Shown piece after piece: positions 1-6,530 of a DNA stretch of 10,140 bases. Below the pieces are notes generated by a model. The model did not search any database and had not been told where the DNA came from. It saw nothing but the letters and a program-made list of their open reading frames with translations. Each line of letters begins with the position of its first letter. Position 1 is the stretch's first letter. A program made the translations under genes and the position numbers. Origin of the DNA: an uncultured Flavobacteriales bacterium (GTDB taxonomy: Bacteria; Bacteroidota; Bacteroidia; Flavobacteriales_D; Sanyastnellaceae); NCBI GenBank assembly GCA_938092195.1, contig CALKHD010000181.1, positions 1-10,140 of the forward strand. Direction: 5' to 3'.

Positions 1-2477
1 TCTTCAATCACGAAGATGTCTCCGCCAGCATTTTCAAGGCGGGCTTCTCCACCCGCTTCGGAGTAGGTGAACTCTTCTCCATAGTAGTTGGCATAAACGC
101 CCCCTTCTTCCATCTCAGCACAGAGGCCTGGGAAAACATGGCCTGCGATGAGATCACCCAAAATTTCTTGTGTGAGTGTGTTGAGGTTGTATCCAGCCTC
201 ATCCCAAGCACTGTTGCTGGGCAAGAAGATGGAACCGCATTCCGTCTGCTCAGCAGAGGGGACAACAAGGTCACCCAGGCCGATCATGATCAGTGCACTG
301 ATCAAGTCATCTGAAGGAGATTCCAACGCAGTTTCGAGAAGAGATGCAGAACTGTCGACAGCAGCACCGTCAGCCAATGCAACTTCAATCGCTCCACCCT
401 GTGGAGTCAATGATTCGTCCTCATCACAAATTTCGTCTCCGTCCAAATCGTTCAAGCAATCTCCAGCACAATCGACATAGTCAGCGCCGTAGAGATCAAT
501 GGGGTATTGACAAGGGCCTGCGTCCGTAGCAAATGGATTGTAGTTGCAGGCCTCTTCTTCTTGACAGCCTACGATTTCGAACGGATCACAAGTTCCGTCT
601 CCGTCTGTGTCTGCGAGGCACTCACCATCGCAGTCATAGCCTTCGTCTGCATAGTCGCAAGAACCCGCATCCGTGGCTGTCGCATCATAGTTGCAAGCGG
701 TGTCATCTTGACAGCCCACAATCTCGTCCTCGTCACAAACCTGGTCGTTGTCAGAATCGTTGTAACACTGTCCGTCACAATCGAGGTTGGTGATGCCATT
801 GTTGACGTCAACCGGGTATTCGCACAGGCTGTTGTCGGTGTCTGTATAGTCCCCTGCGTTGCAAGCGGTCTCGTCGGTACAACCGGCTGACTCGTCCTCA
901 TCACAAACGCCATCCTCGTCTGCGTCATTCAGGCAAGCTCCGTCACAATCGACGTAGTCAATGCCAAACTCATCGATCGGATAGGTACAAGAACCATTGT
1001 CGTCTGTTGCGGAAGAGCTGTAGTTGCATGCTGCTTGATCTGTACAACCAGCCACCTCGTTTTCATCGCATACATCATCTCCATCAGAGTCATTCAAGCA
1101 AGCGCCATCACAATCAACGATGTTGTTTGGATACCCATCAGGATACGTGCATGTGCTGTTGTCAGTGTCCGTGAAGGGGCCGTTGTTACACGCCTCTGGA
1201 TCTGTACAACCAGCGCTTTCGTCTTGGTCACAGATGTTATCTCCGTCTGCGTCATTGTCGACAATGATGCCGTCTTCGCAAGTCTGGCAGATGCCATCCA
1301 AGAAAGTGCAACCTCCATCATCGATGGTCGCAGTGTCGTCATAATTACAGGCTGTGACGTCTGTGCAGCCGGCACATGAGGTGAATTCACATGAACCATT
1401 GTCGTCTGTGGCAAGAGGGTTGTAGTTACAGGCACCGCTGTCCTGGCAACCGGCAATCTCGTCTTCGTCACAAACCTGGTCGTTGTCTGAATCGTTGAGG
1501 CAATTGCCATCACAATCCAAGCCTGCTTCAGCAAACTCACATGTTCCAGCATCTGTAGCCTCTGGGTTGTAGTTGCACGCTAGCTCGTCTTGACAACCGA
1601 CCACTTCGTCCTCATCACAAGTACCGTCGGAGTCGGAGTCGTTCAAACAGGCACAATCGCAATCCACGTTCGCTGCGCCATCGCAGAGGTCTGCCGGATA
1701 GAGGCAAGAACCATCATTCACGGTAGCCTCCGCATTGTAGTTACAAGCATCTGGAGCATCGCACCCCTCGACTGGACCACCTGCGCCGAAGTAGAAGGTG
1801 TCGCGGAACTCGTCTCCACCGTCGCCGTTGATGAAGACTTGGATGTACATCTGACCGCTGAGTTCACCAGTGGTGGTGAATTGACCGGCCAACACTTTAA
1901 GATCGTCTCCGGCCACACCGTTGGCGTCTCCGTTCAAGGCGTACCAAGCTCCACCAATGCCGTCATCAATGGAAATGTTGCCACCTGCAAGGCCGGCTCC
2001 CGGATCGAAGTTGGTCAACCAAGGGTTGTCATTGGATTGAACCGTACTTACGTTGGCTTCGCCAGCGCCAGCATTGGGCGCACCCTCCAAACCAATGGTC
2101 ACCCAACTGTCATATGCCAAGTCCGGATATACCGGGAAGAGCACGCTGTTGATGCCGTTTGGCGTTCCAGCTCCCAAAATTGCGTGGTAGAAGTTGGTCG
2201 TTGTATTCACCAACGTTGGGTTTGTGGCATCACCAGAGACAGAGGACATGAAGTCTCCGGCATTGGCCATGGTGATGAAAACCCTGGTGGTGCTGTACCC
2301 CGTGAGGTCAACGACTCCCAAAGCACCTACGAGAAGACCGATGTCTTCCGCAACCACTTCTGTCTCCAGGCCGTAGCCTTCAGGAGCAGGCGCGGAATTG
2401 ATGGCGACTTGCTGTTGGGAAAAAAGAACGGAAACGCAGCAAAAAATGGCTGCTACCAGTGTGATGGACTTGGACAT
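1..2477 (-). CDS. Large secreted repeat protein with partial FAS1 domain (C-terminus outside window)
   Basis: The frame opens at ATG 2477-2475 and runs without a stop to the left edge, giving 825 codons. Residues 1-23 form a signal peptide: MSKSI, a hydrophobic core, then a VLFSQ-type end as is common in Bacteroidota. Residues about 25-237 are a Gly/Asn/Asp-rich, probably beta-rich domain I cannot name; similar domains precede such repeats in marine Flavobacteriales, from memory. Residues 238-689 hold nine Cys/Asp-rich repeats with GC[TQ]D, ACNYN, DCDG and DxDxDGxCDE motifs, resembling thrombospondin type 3 calcium-binding repeats. From about residue 700 the sequence resembles fasciclin (FAS1), with a GSIFLPSNSAWDEAG box and later LIAGHVFPG, matching the family's two conserved boxes. 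The likely role is a calcium-stabilised surface adhesin or matrix protein (inference). A T9SS signal may lie beyond the edge. No Shine-Dalgarno or clear promoter is seen upstream. Reading frame and secretion are well supported; function is not. Confidence 0.87.
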   Translation of the reverse strand, partial: MSKSITLVAAIFCCVSVLFSQQQVAINSAPAPEGYGLETEVVAEDIGLLVGALGVVDLTGYSTTRVFITMANAGDFMSSVSGDATNPTLVNTTTNFYHAILGAGTPNGINSVLFPVYPDLAYDSWVTIGLEGAPNAGAGEANVSTVQSNDNPWLTNFDPGAGLAGGNISIDDGIGGAWYALNGDANGVAGDDLKVLAGQFTTTGELSGQMYIQVFINGDGGDEFRDTFYFGAGGPVEGCDAPDACNYNAEATVNDGSCLYPADLCDGAANVDCDCACLNDSDSDGTCDEDEVVGCQDELACNYNPEATDAGTCEFAEAGLDCDGNCLNDSDNDQVCDEDEIAGCQDSGACNYNPLATDDNGSCEFTSCAGCTDVTACNYDDTATIDDGGCTFLDGICQTCEDGIIVDNDADGDNICDQDESAGCTDPEACNNGPFTDTDNSTCTYPDGYPNNIVDCDGACLNDSDGDDVCDENEVAGCTDQAACNYSSSATDDNGSCTYPIDEFGIDYVDCDGACLNDADEDGVCDEDESAGCTDETACNAGDYTDTDNSLCEYPVDVNNGITNLDCDGQCYNDSDNDQVCDEDEIVGCQDDTACNYDATATDAGSCDYADEGYDCDGECLADTDGDGTCDPFEIVGCQEEEACNYNPFATDAGPCQYPIDLYGADYVDCAGDCLNDLDGDEICDEDESLTPQGGAIEVALADGAAVDSSASLLETALESPSDDLISALIMIGLGDLVVPSAEQTECGSIFLPSNSAWDEAGYNLNTLTQEILGDLIAGHVFPGLCAEMEEGGVYANYYGEEFTYSEAGGEARLENAGGDIFVIE
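411..1766 (-). repeat. Nine tandem Cys/Asp-rich protein repeats (coding)
   Basis: This 452-codon block divides into nine units, each starting with Gly-Cys. In reading order they occupy 1766-1599, 1598-1452, 1451-1371, 1370-1212, 1211-1050, 1049-885, 884-717, 716-570 and 569-411. That is 56, 49, 27, 53, 54, 55, 56, 49 and 53 residues. A typical unit has GC[TQ]D, then ACNYN, an acidic turn ending in GSC, then DCDGxC, and finally DxDxDGxCDEDE. Unit 3 is cut short and keeps only the first half. Unit 4 replaces the DCDG part with a different Cys-containing segment. The units differ at the DNA level, so this is an old array with some closely matching segments, not a recent perfect tandem repeat. 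Confidence 0.9.
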
Positions 2478-2777
2478 TTTGTCAAGCAATTTGGTTAACG
2501 TGGATTGGTATCCTCAGAAAAGGATGATGTGAATTTAGCCTATCTCTTGCGTATTATCATCAACGCTCACAAACTGCAACCCGAGAATTTGACGCTAATA
2601 TTATTTTTCGTCTTCTCTTTTTATCGTTTCGTCGAATTTTATGCCCATTGCCCCGCTCTTGTATAATACTGGCCCGGGTAAGAATCCACTGACACTGCTG
2701 AATCCTGCAACATCAAATTCCCTGATCGGATTGGGCGCACTATCCTCAAGTTTTGTATACATTTGCCGCCCTCTACC
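2478..2777. other. Divergent intergenic region, no gene found
   Basis: These 300 bases separate the secreted repeat protein (leftward) from tRNA-Phe (rightward), so they should carry promoters for both. The part from about 2520 to 2640 is richer in A and T than the flanking genes. I see a good -7 element for the tRNA at 2758-2765 but no TAnnTTTG element on the minus strand for the repeat protein. Open frames crossing this region have no recognisable protein features and overlap the tRNA, so I do not call them. Confidence 0.7.
2731..2765 (+). promoter_or_regulatory. Probable Bacteroidota-type promoter of tRNA-Phe
   Basis: TACATTTG at 2758-2765 fits the Bacteroidota -7 consensus TAnnTTTG at every fixed position. 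A TTG at 2731-2733 could be the -33 element, although the 24-base spacer is at the long end of the usual range. Transcription would begin near 2770, a few bases before the mature tRNA 5' end at 2778, which is a sensible position. The -7 element is convincing; the -33 element is weak. Confidence 0.5.
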
Positions 2778-2850
2778 GGTACCATAGCTCAGGTGGTAGA
2801 GCAATGGATTGAAAATCCATGTGTCCCTGGTTCGAATCCAGGTGGTACCA
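2778..2850 (+). tRNA. tRNA-Phe (anticodon GAA)
   Basis: The 73 bases fold into a full cloverleaf. The acceptor stem pairs GGTACCA (2778-2784) with TGGTACC (2843-2849). The D stem pairs GCTC with GAGC (2787-2790 with 2799-2802). The anticodon stem pairs ATGGA with TCCAT (2804-2808 with 2816-2820), around a 7-base loop whose anticodon is GAA at 2811-2813, reading Phe codons. The T stem pairs CCTGG with CCAGG around loop TTCGAAT. The discriminator base is A2850. The 3' CCA is not encoded (CAA follows), so it must be added by the CCA-adding enzyme. Confidence 0.97.
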
Positions 2851-2856
2851 CAACCA

Positions 2857-2888
2857 ACAGGCGGACTTAGGTCCGCTTGTTTTGTTTT
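2857..2888 (+). terminator. Hairpin terminator after tRNA-Phe
   Basis: Bases 2857-2866 pair with 2871-2880 over 10 bp, with one G-U pair and a TTAG loop. The stem core GCGGAC/GTCCGC is GC-rich, and a T-rich tail (TTTGTTTT) follows. This is a classical intrinsic terminator seven bases behind the tRNA. It ends only about 12 bases before the aroB start codon, so it may also limit transcription into aroB. Confidence 0.85.
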
Positions 2889-2900
2889 AGACATTTGAGC

Positions 2901-3947
2901 ATGTTTCCAGAAGATCTCGACCTCCAGCTGCACGACCTCCTGCACTGGATTGATGCCACAAGGCCCACACGAATCGCTGTGATCATGGACCGAAACACGG
3001 AAAAGCATTGCCTTCCGCTATTGACACCCCTGCTCCCGCCTCACTCCGAATTTTTATGCATGTCCGTTGTCGGCGAACCCGTCAAGTCCATTGAACACGC
3101 CCTGGCTTTGTGGACTCAGCTCGATCATGCGGGGTTTGACAGGAACAGTGTCCTGATCGGCTTGGGCGGCGGAACCATCACTGACCTCACAGCATTTGTG
3201 GCGAGCACTTATCTAAGGGGAATTCCGTTTTGGTTGATCCCCACAACACTGCTCGGCATGGTGGATGCCGCCATTGGAGGAAAGACCGGCATCAACCTCG
3301 CGGGTGGCAAAAACAGAATTGGCACGTTCCAAACTCCCACTGGGATCAGCATCAACCCTCACTTTCTTCAGTCTCTGCCCCATCGACAAATGGCTGCTGG
3401 CTGCGCTGAACATGCCAAACACCTCTTGATATCAGGGGCAATCGATGGCCTTGAAGAGACACTCAATACCTTCTTGAAAGAAGGTGCCTCTGCAGAGGAG
3501 CTGGGAGATGCCATTCTGCAGTCCGTGGGAATCAAGGCTCATTTCGTCTCCGAAGACCTGACTGAACGAAACGGAATCAGGAAAACCTTGAATTTTGGCC
3601 ACACCGCTGGTCACGCTCTCGAGTCATGGGCGATGGAGGAAAACCAAGACATCCTTCACGGCGAAGCTGTGGCTTGGGGCATGCAAGTGGCCCTTAAAAT
3701 CAGCGCCAGCTTCACCGCCGAAGACGGGGGTGACCAAGGGGAACTTTTGAAGGCACTCAGCGTCTTAAAGGCCAATTTTCCCGCCCCCACTTCCATTCCT
3801 GAACCTGAAGTTTTGTGGCCCTGGATGACCAAGGACAAAAAGAACCACGGCGGCAAAGTCCAGATGGTTTTGTTGTCCCAGCCGGGAAAGGCCCGCTGTG
3901 ACGTGCAGGTCAATTTTGAACAGTTTCGGGATGCCGTCTTAGCATGA
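2901..3947 (+). CDS. aroB: 3-dehydroquinate synthase (AroB)
   Basis: AroB is the cytosolic enzyme that converts DAHP to 3-dehydroquinate, the second step of the shikimate pathway to aromatic amino acids; it needs NAD and a divalent metal. The protein has 348 residues, normal for the family. Visible motifs are the glycine-rich GLGGGTITD (87-95), the PTTLLGMVD and GGKTGIN signature (114-132), GCAEHAKH, NFGHTAGHALE and LHGEAVAWGM. The expected metal ligands are E170, H234 and H253, with spacing close to characterised enzymes. I chose ATG 2901. An in-frame TTG at 2877 would add eight residues but lies inside the terminator stem. No Shine-Dalgarno is seen. The gene follows tRNA-Phe and its terminator with no space for an ordinary promoter, and lies 63 bases before lpxD, so it may be the first gene of the lpx transcript (inference). 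Confidence 0.95.
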   Translation: MFPEDLDLQLHDLLHWIDATRPTRIAVIMDRNTEKHCLPLLTPLLPPHSEFLCMSVVGEPVKSIEHALALWTQLDHAGFDRNSVLIGLGGGTITDLTAFVASTYLRGIPFWLIPTTLLGMVDAAIGGKTGINLAGGKNRIGTFQTPTGISINPHFLQSLPHRQMAAGCAEHAKHLLISGAIDGLEETLNTFLKEGASAEELGDAILQSVGIKAHFVSEDLTERNGIRKTLNFGHTAGHALESWAMEENQDILHGEAVAWGMQVALKISASFTAEDGGDQGELLKALSVLKANFPAPTSIPEPEVLWPWMTKDKKNHGGKVQMVLLSQPGKARCDVQVNFEQFRDAVLA

Positions 3948-4010
3948 TGGGTGTTGACGTCTTCAAGTGCGGAAAATCCATCGCGAAGGGTGTTGCCTTA
4001 ATTTCGCCTT

Positions 4011-5066
4011 ATGGAAGCCACCATCCGTGACGTAGCGGACCTGCTTGAAGGTCAAATAGAAGGGGCACCAGAAGGACTTTTAACCGGTTTTGCTGGCATT
4101 GAAGATGCCGAGGCAGGTCAATTGACCTTTCTGTCCAACCCTTCCTACGAGCCTCACCTCTACACCACGCGCGCATCTGCTGTGCTCATTGCCAGCACCC
4201 AGAAACTGACCTCTGCGCTGCAGCCTGGGACGGCATTGATTCGTGTGGAAGATCCTTATGCGTCTATGGCCAAATTGATGCAAGCCTTCTCGGCAGCGAC
4301 AACAGACGAAACCACAGATCAAAACAGCATTCACCCCACCGCCGTCATTCACCCAGAGGCCATCTTGGGCAAAGGGGTCACCATTGAGGCATTTTGCTTT
4401 GTCGGCGCAGGTGCCAAAATTGGAGACCGCGTCACCCTCGCTCCAGGCGCCATGGTGGGAGAGTCTTCTGTCATTGGCTCGGGTTGTCGGTTGGACATGC
4501 GCAGCATCGTTGCGCACAATTGCGTGCTCGGCGAGAATTGCATTTTACAATTGGGGGCCACCATTGGCGCAGACGGATTTGGATTTGCTCCGACCCATGC
4601 TGGCTTCGAAAAAGTTCCTCAACTGGGGAATGTCGTGCTGGGCAATGGATGTGAAATTGGTGCGGGCACACACATCGATCGAGCGACACTCGGGTCCACC
4701 GTGTTGGGTCAAGGCGTGAAACTGGACAACCTCATCCAAGTGGCACACAATGTTCAAATTGGAGACCACACCGTCATTGCCGCACAAACGGGCATCGCTG
4801 GCTCCACCACCATCGGGGCGCGGTGCATGATTGGAGGACAAGTGGGCATCAACGGCCACATTAAAGTCGCCGACGGCACCAAAGTGGCGGCAAAGAGTGG
4901 AATTACCGCCAGTGTCACGCAACCCGACCAAGTCTTACAAGGGAACCCCGCCCAACCCATTCGGGAGCATCAAAAGATGCAACTTGCACTTCGGAAAATC
5001 GCCCGTGAATTTGCGGCCCGTCAGCCACAAACCTCCGGAACACGAAACACAGCGCAAAGCGCCTGA
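4011..5066 (+). CDS. lpxD: UDP-3-O-acylglucosamine N-acyltransferase (LpxD)
   Basis: LpxD transfers a 3-hydroxyacyl chain from acyl carrier protein to the 2-amino group of UDP-3-O-acyl-glucosamine, the third step of lipid A synthesis. The 351-residue length is typical. Residues 1 to about 105 form the uridine-binding N-terminal domain (GLLTGFAGIEDAEAG, then LTFLSNPSYE). Residues about 106-320 are left-handed beta-helix hexapeptide repeats with many [IV]G-x4 turns. The C-terminal tail from about 320 is helical and charged. H246 in VAHNVQIG and H283 in INGHIKV align without gaps with E. coli H239 (catalytic) and H276. LpxA is shorter and has a different AYTHIAHD motif, which separates the two. 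The stop is three bases from the lpxC-fabZ start, indicating one operon. Confidence 0.96.
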   Translation: MEATIRDVADLLEGQIEGAPEGLLTGFAGIEDAEAGQLTFLSNPSYEPHLYTTRASAVLIASTQKLTSALQPGTALIRVEDPYASMAKLMQAFSAATTDETTDQNSIHPTAVIHPEAILGKGVTIEAFCFVGAGAKIGDRVTLAPGAMVGESSVIGSGCRLDMRSIVAHNCVLGENCILQLGATIGADGFGFAPTHAGFEKVPQLGNVVLGNGCEIGAGTHIDRATLGSTVLGQGVKLDNLIQVAHNVQIGDHTVIAAQTGIAGSTTIGARCMIGGQVGINGHIKVADGTKVAAKSGITASVTQPDQVLQGNPAQPIREHQKMQLALRKIAREFAARQPQTSGTRNTAQSA

Positions 5067-5069
5067 ACC

Positions 5070-6530
5070 ATGTCGAACTCTACCCCATCCGGTTCATTCC
5101 AAACCGCAGCAATCCGCAGCGACAAACAGCACACGCTCAAAGGGAGCTTTACCGTAGAAGGAATCGGACTTCATACAGGGCAACCCACCCGATTGACCCT
5201 GCACCCTGCGGAAGAGAACCACGGCTATGTCTTTCAAAGGGCGGACTTGGATGACTCGCCTAAAATCCCTGCAGATTGCGACCTGGTGGTGGAAACCCGC
5301 CGAGGAACCACCCTGGAAAAAGGGGGAGCACGGGTTTACACCACAGAGCACATCCTCGCCGCCCTATACGGATGCGGCATCGACAATGTCCTCATTGAGA
5401 TGGACGGACCCGAGGTCCCCATTCTCGATGGAAGCAGCTGGCCCTTTGTGGCCCACATCGAACAAATTGGTGCCGTTGAGCAAACAGCCGATCGCCATTT
5501 CTTAACCTTGAATGACACCATCACTCAAGACGATGGAGAGGGGGTGGAAATGCTGGCTGTGCCTACAGTGGAGGATGAATTTCGGGTGACCGTCATGGTG
5601 GACTACCACAGTCCCATTTTGGGAACGCAACACGCCAGCATGTATCACTTGGGACAATTTGTTCCTGAAATCAGCCGCTGCAGAACCTTTGTTTTCCTGA
5701 AAGAAGTCAAGTCCCTTTTGGAACAAGGACTGATCAAAGGTGGAGACCTCGACAATGCCATCGTTCTTGCAGAACGCGAATACGACCAGGCGGAGTTGAA
5801 TTCCATTGCGGACATGGCGGGCAAGCAAAACCTCAAGGTGGAGCCCGGAAAGATTGGGGTGCTCAACAACACCGCTCTTCAACATGAAAATGAGCCCGCC
5901 AGACACAAGCTTTTGGACATCATTGGAGACTTGGCCCTCACGGGGTGCTTCATTCGCGGTCACATCTTGGCCGCCCGTCCGGGACACGCGGGAAATGTAG
6001 CATTTGCTCAAAAGTTGAAGCGCATGAAGAATGCCGCTCAGGGCATTCCTCAATACGACCCCACCGAGGCACCGGTTTTCGACATCCACGACATCGAACG
6101 CTTGCTCCCCCACCGGTATCCGTTTTTGCTGGTCGACAAAGTGATTGCGCGAACCGACGACAGCATTGTCGGCCTCAAGAATGTGACCATGAATGAGCCC
6201 TTCTTCCAAGGGCACTTCCCAGGGAACCCCGTGATGCCCGGTGTTCTTCAAATTGAAGCCATGGCGCAAGTGGGTGGGATCTTCGCCTTGAGTGGCGTGG
6301 AAAACCCTGAAGAGTGGTCTACATACTTTATGAAGATTGACAACGTTCGGTTCAAGCAGAAAGTCGTGCCCGGTGACACCGTCCTCTTCCAATTGAAATT
6401 GGCCAGCCCCATCCGGCGAGGCCTGGTCCACATGACGGGCAAGGCTTTTGTGGGCGGCAAAGTGGTCTCCGAGGCCGAAATGCTCGCTCAAATCATCCGA
6501 GACCGCGAACCCACCACAACGTCCGCATGA
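5070..6530 (+). CDS. lpxC/fabZ: LpxC-FabZ fusion: UDP-acyl-GlcNAc deacetylase / 3-hydroxyacyl-ACP dehydratase
   Basis: This 486-residue bifunctional protein is a known arrangement in Bacteroidota. The LpxC part (about residues 18-320) removes acetate from UDP-3-O-acyl-GlcNAc, the committed step of lipid A synthesis. It shows GIGLHTG near the start, zinc ligands H94 (TTEHILAAL), H279 and D283 (RHKLLDIIGD), and H306 (RPGHAGN), which matches E. coli catalytic H265 by spacing. The FabZ part (about 335-480) dehydrates 3-hydroxyacyl-ACP in fatty-acid elongation. It shows LLPHRYPFLLVD and GHFPGNPVMPGVLQIEAMAQ, with catalytic H382 and E396. Joining the two ties together enzymes drawing on the same 3-hydroxyacyl-ACP pool, which may fix their ratio (inference). 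The stop overlaps the lpxA start by four bases (ATGA), so translation is probably coupled. Confidence 0.97.
   Translation: MSNSTPSGSFQTAAIRSDKQHTLKGSFTVEGIGLHTGQPTRLTLHPAEENHGYVFQRADLDDSPKIPADCDLVVETRRGTTLEKGGARVYTTEHILAALYGCGIDNVLIEMDGPEVPILDGSSWPFVAHIEQIGAVEQTADRHFLTLNDTITQDDGEGVEMLAVPTVEDEFRVTVMVDYHSPILGTQHASMYHLGQFVPEISRCRTFVFLKEVKSLLEQGLIKGGDLDNAIVLAEREYDQAELNSIADMAGKQNLKVEPGKIGVLNNTALQHENEPARHKLLDIIGDLALTGCFIRGHILAARPGHAGNVAFAQKLKRMKNAAQGIPQYDPTEAPVFDIHDIERLLPHRYPFLLVDKVIARTDDSIVGLKNVTMNEPFFQGHFPGNPVMPGVLQIEAMAQVGGIFALSGVENPEEWSTYFMKIDNVRFKQKVVPGDTVLFQLKLASPIRRGLVHMTGKAFVGGKVVSEAEMLAQIIRDREPTTTSA

Noticed and set aside
411..1766. Possible CRISPR-like or non-coding tandem array
   Set aside because: The repeats are of variable length, in frame and imperfect at DNA level, with no identical short repeats and unique spacers. 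They are protein repeats.
1590..2498. Long open frame on the plus strand (302 codons) opposite the repeat protein
   Set aside because: It is antisense to a gene with a signal peptide, a domain and clear repeats, and its own translation has no recognisable features. The codon pattern of the true gene keeps this frame open.
2662..2667. TATAAT in the divergent region as a -10 box
   Set aside because: No TTGACA-like element at suitable spacing, and primary promoters in Bacteroidota use a different -7 consensus.
2601..3008. Minus-strand open frame of 135 codons across the tRNA and aroB start
   Set aside because: It overlaps the tRNA, the terminator and the start of aroB, and encodes nothing recognisable.
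3949..3995. GGGTGTTG twice (3949-3956 and 3988-3995) in the aroB-lpxD gap, as an operator pair
   Set aside because: An 8-base repeat without symmetry is weak evidence and may be chance.
3999..4006. TAATTTCG just before lpxD as a -7 promoter element
   Set aside because: It misses one consensus base, lacks a TTG at the right distance and is too close to the start codon for a normal leader.
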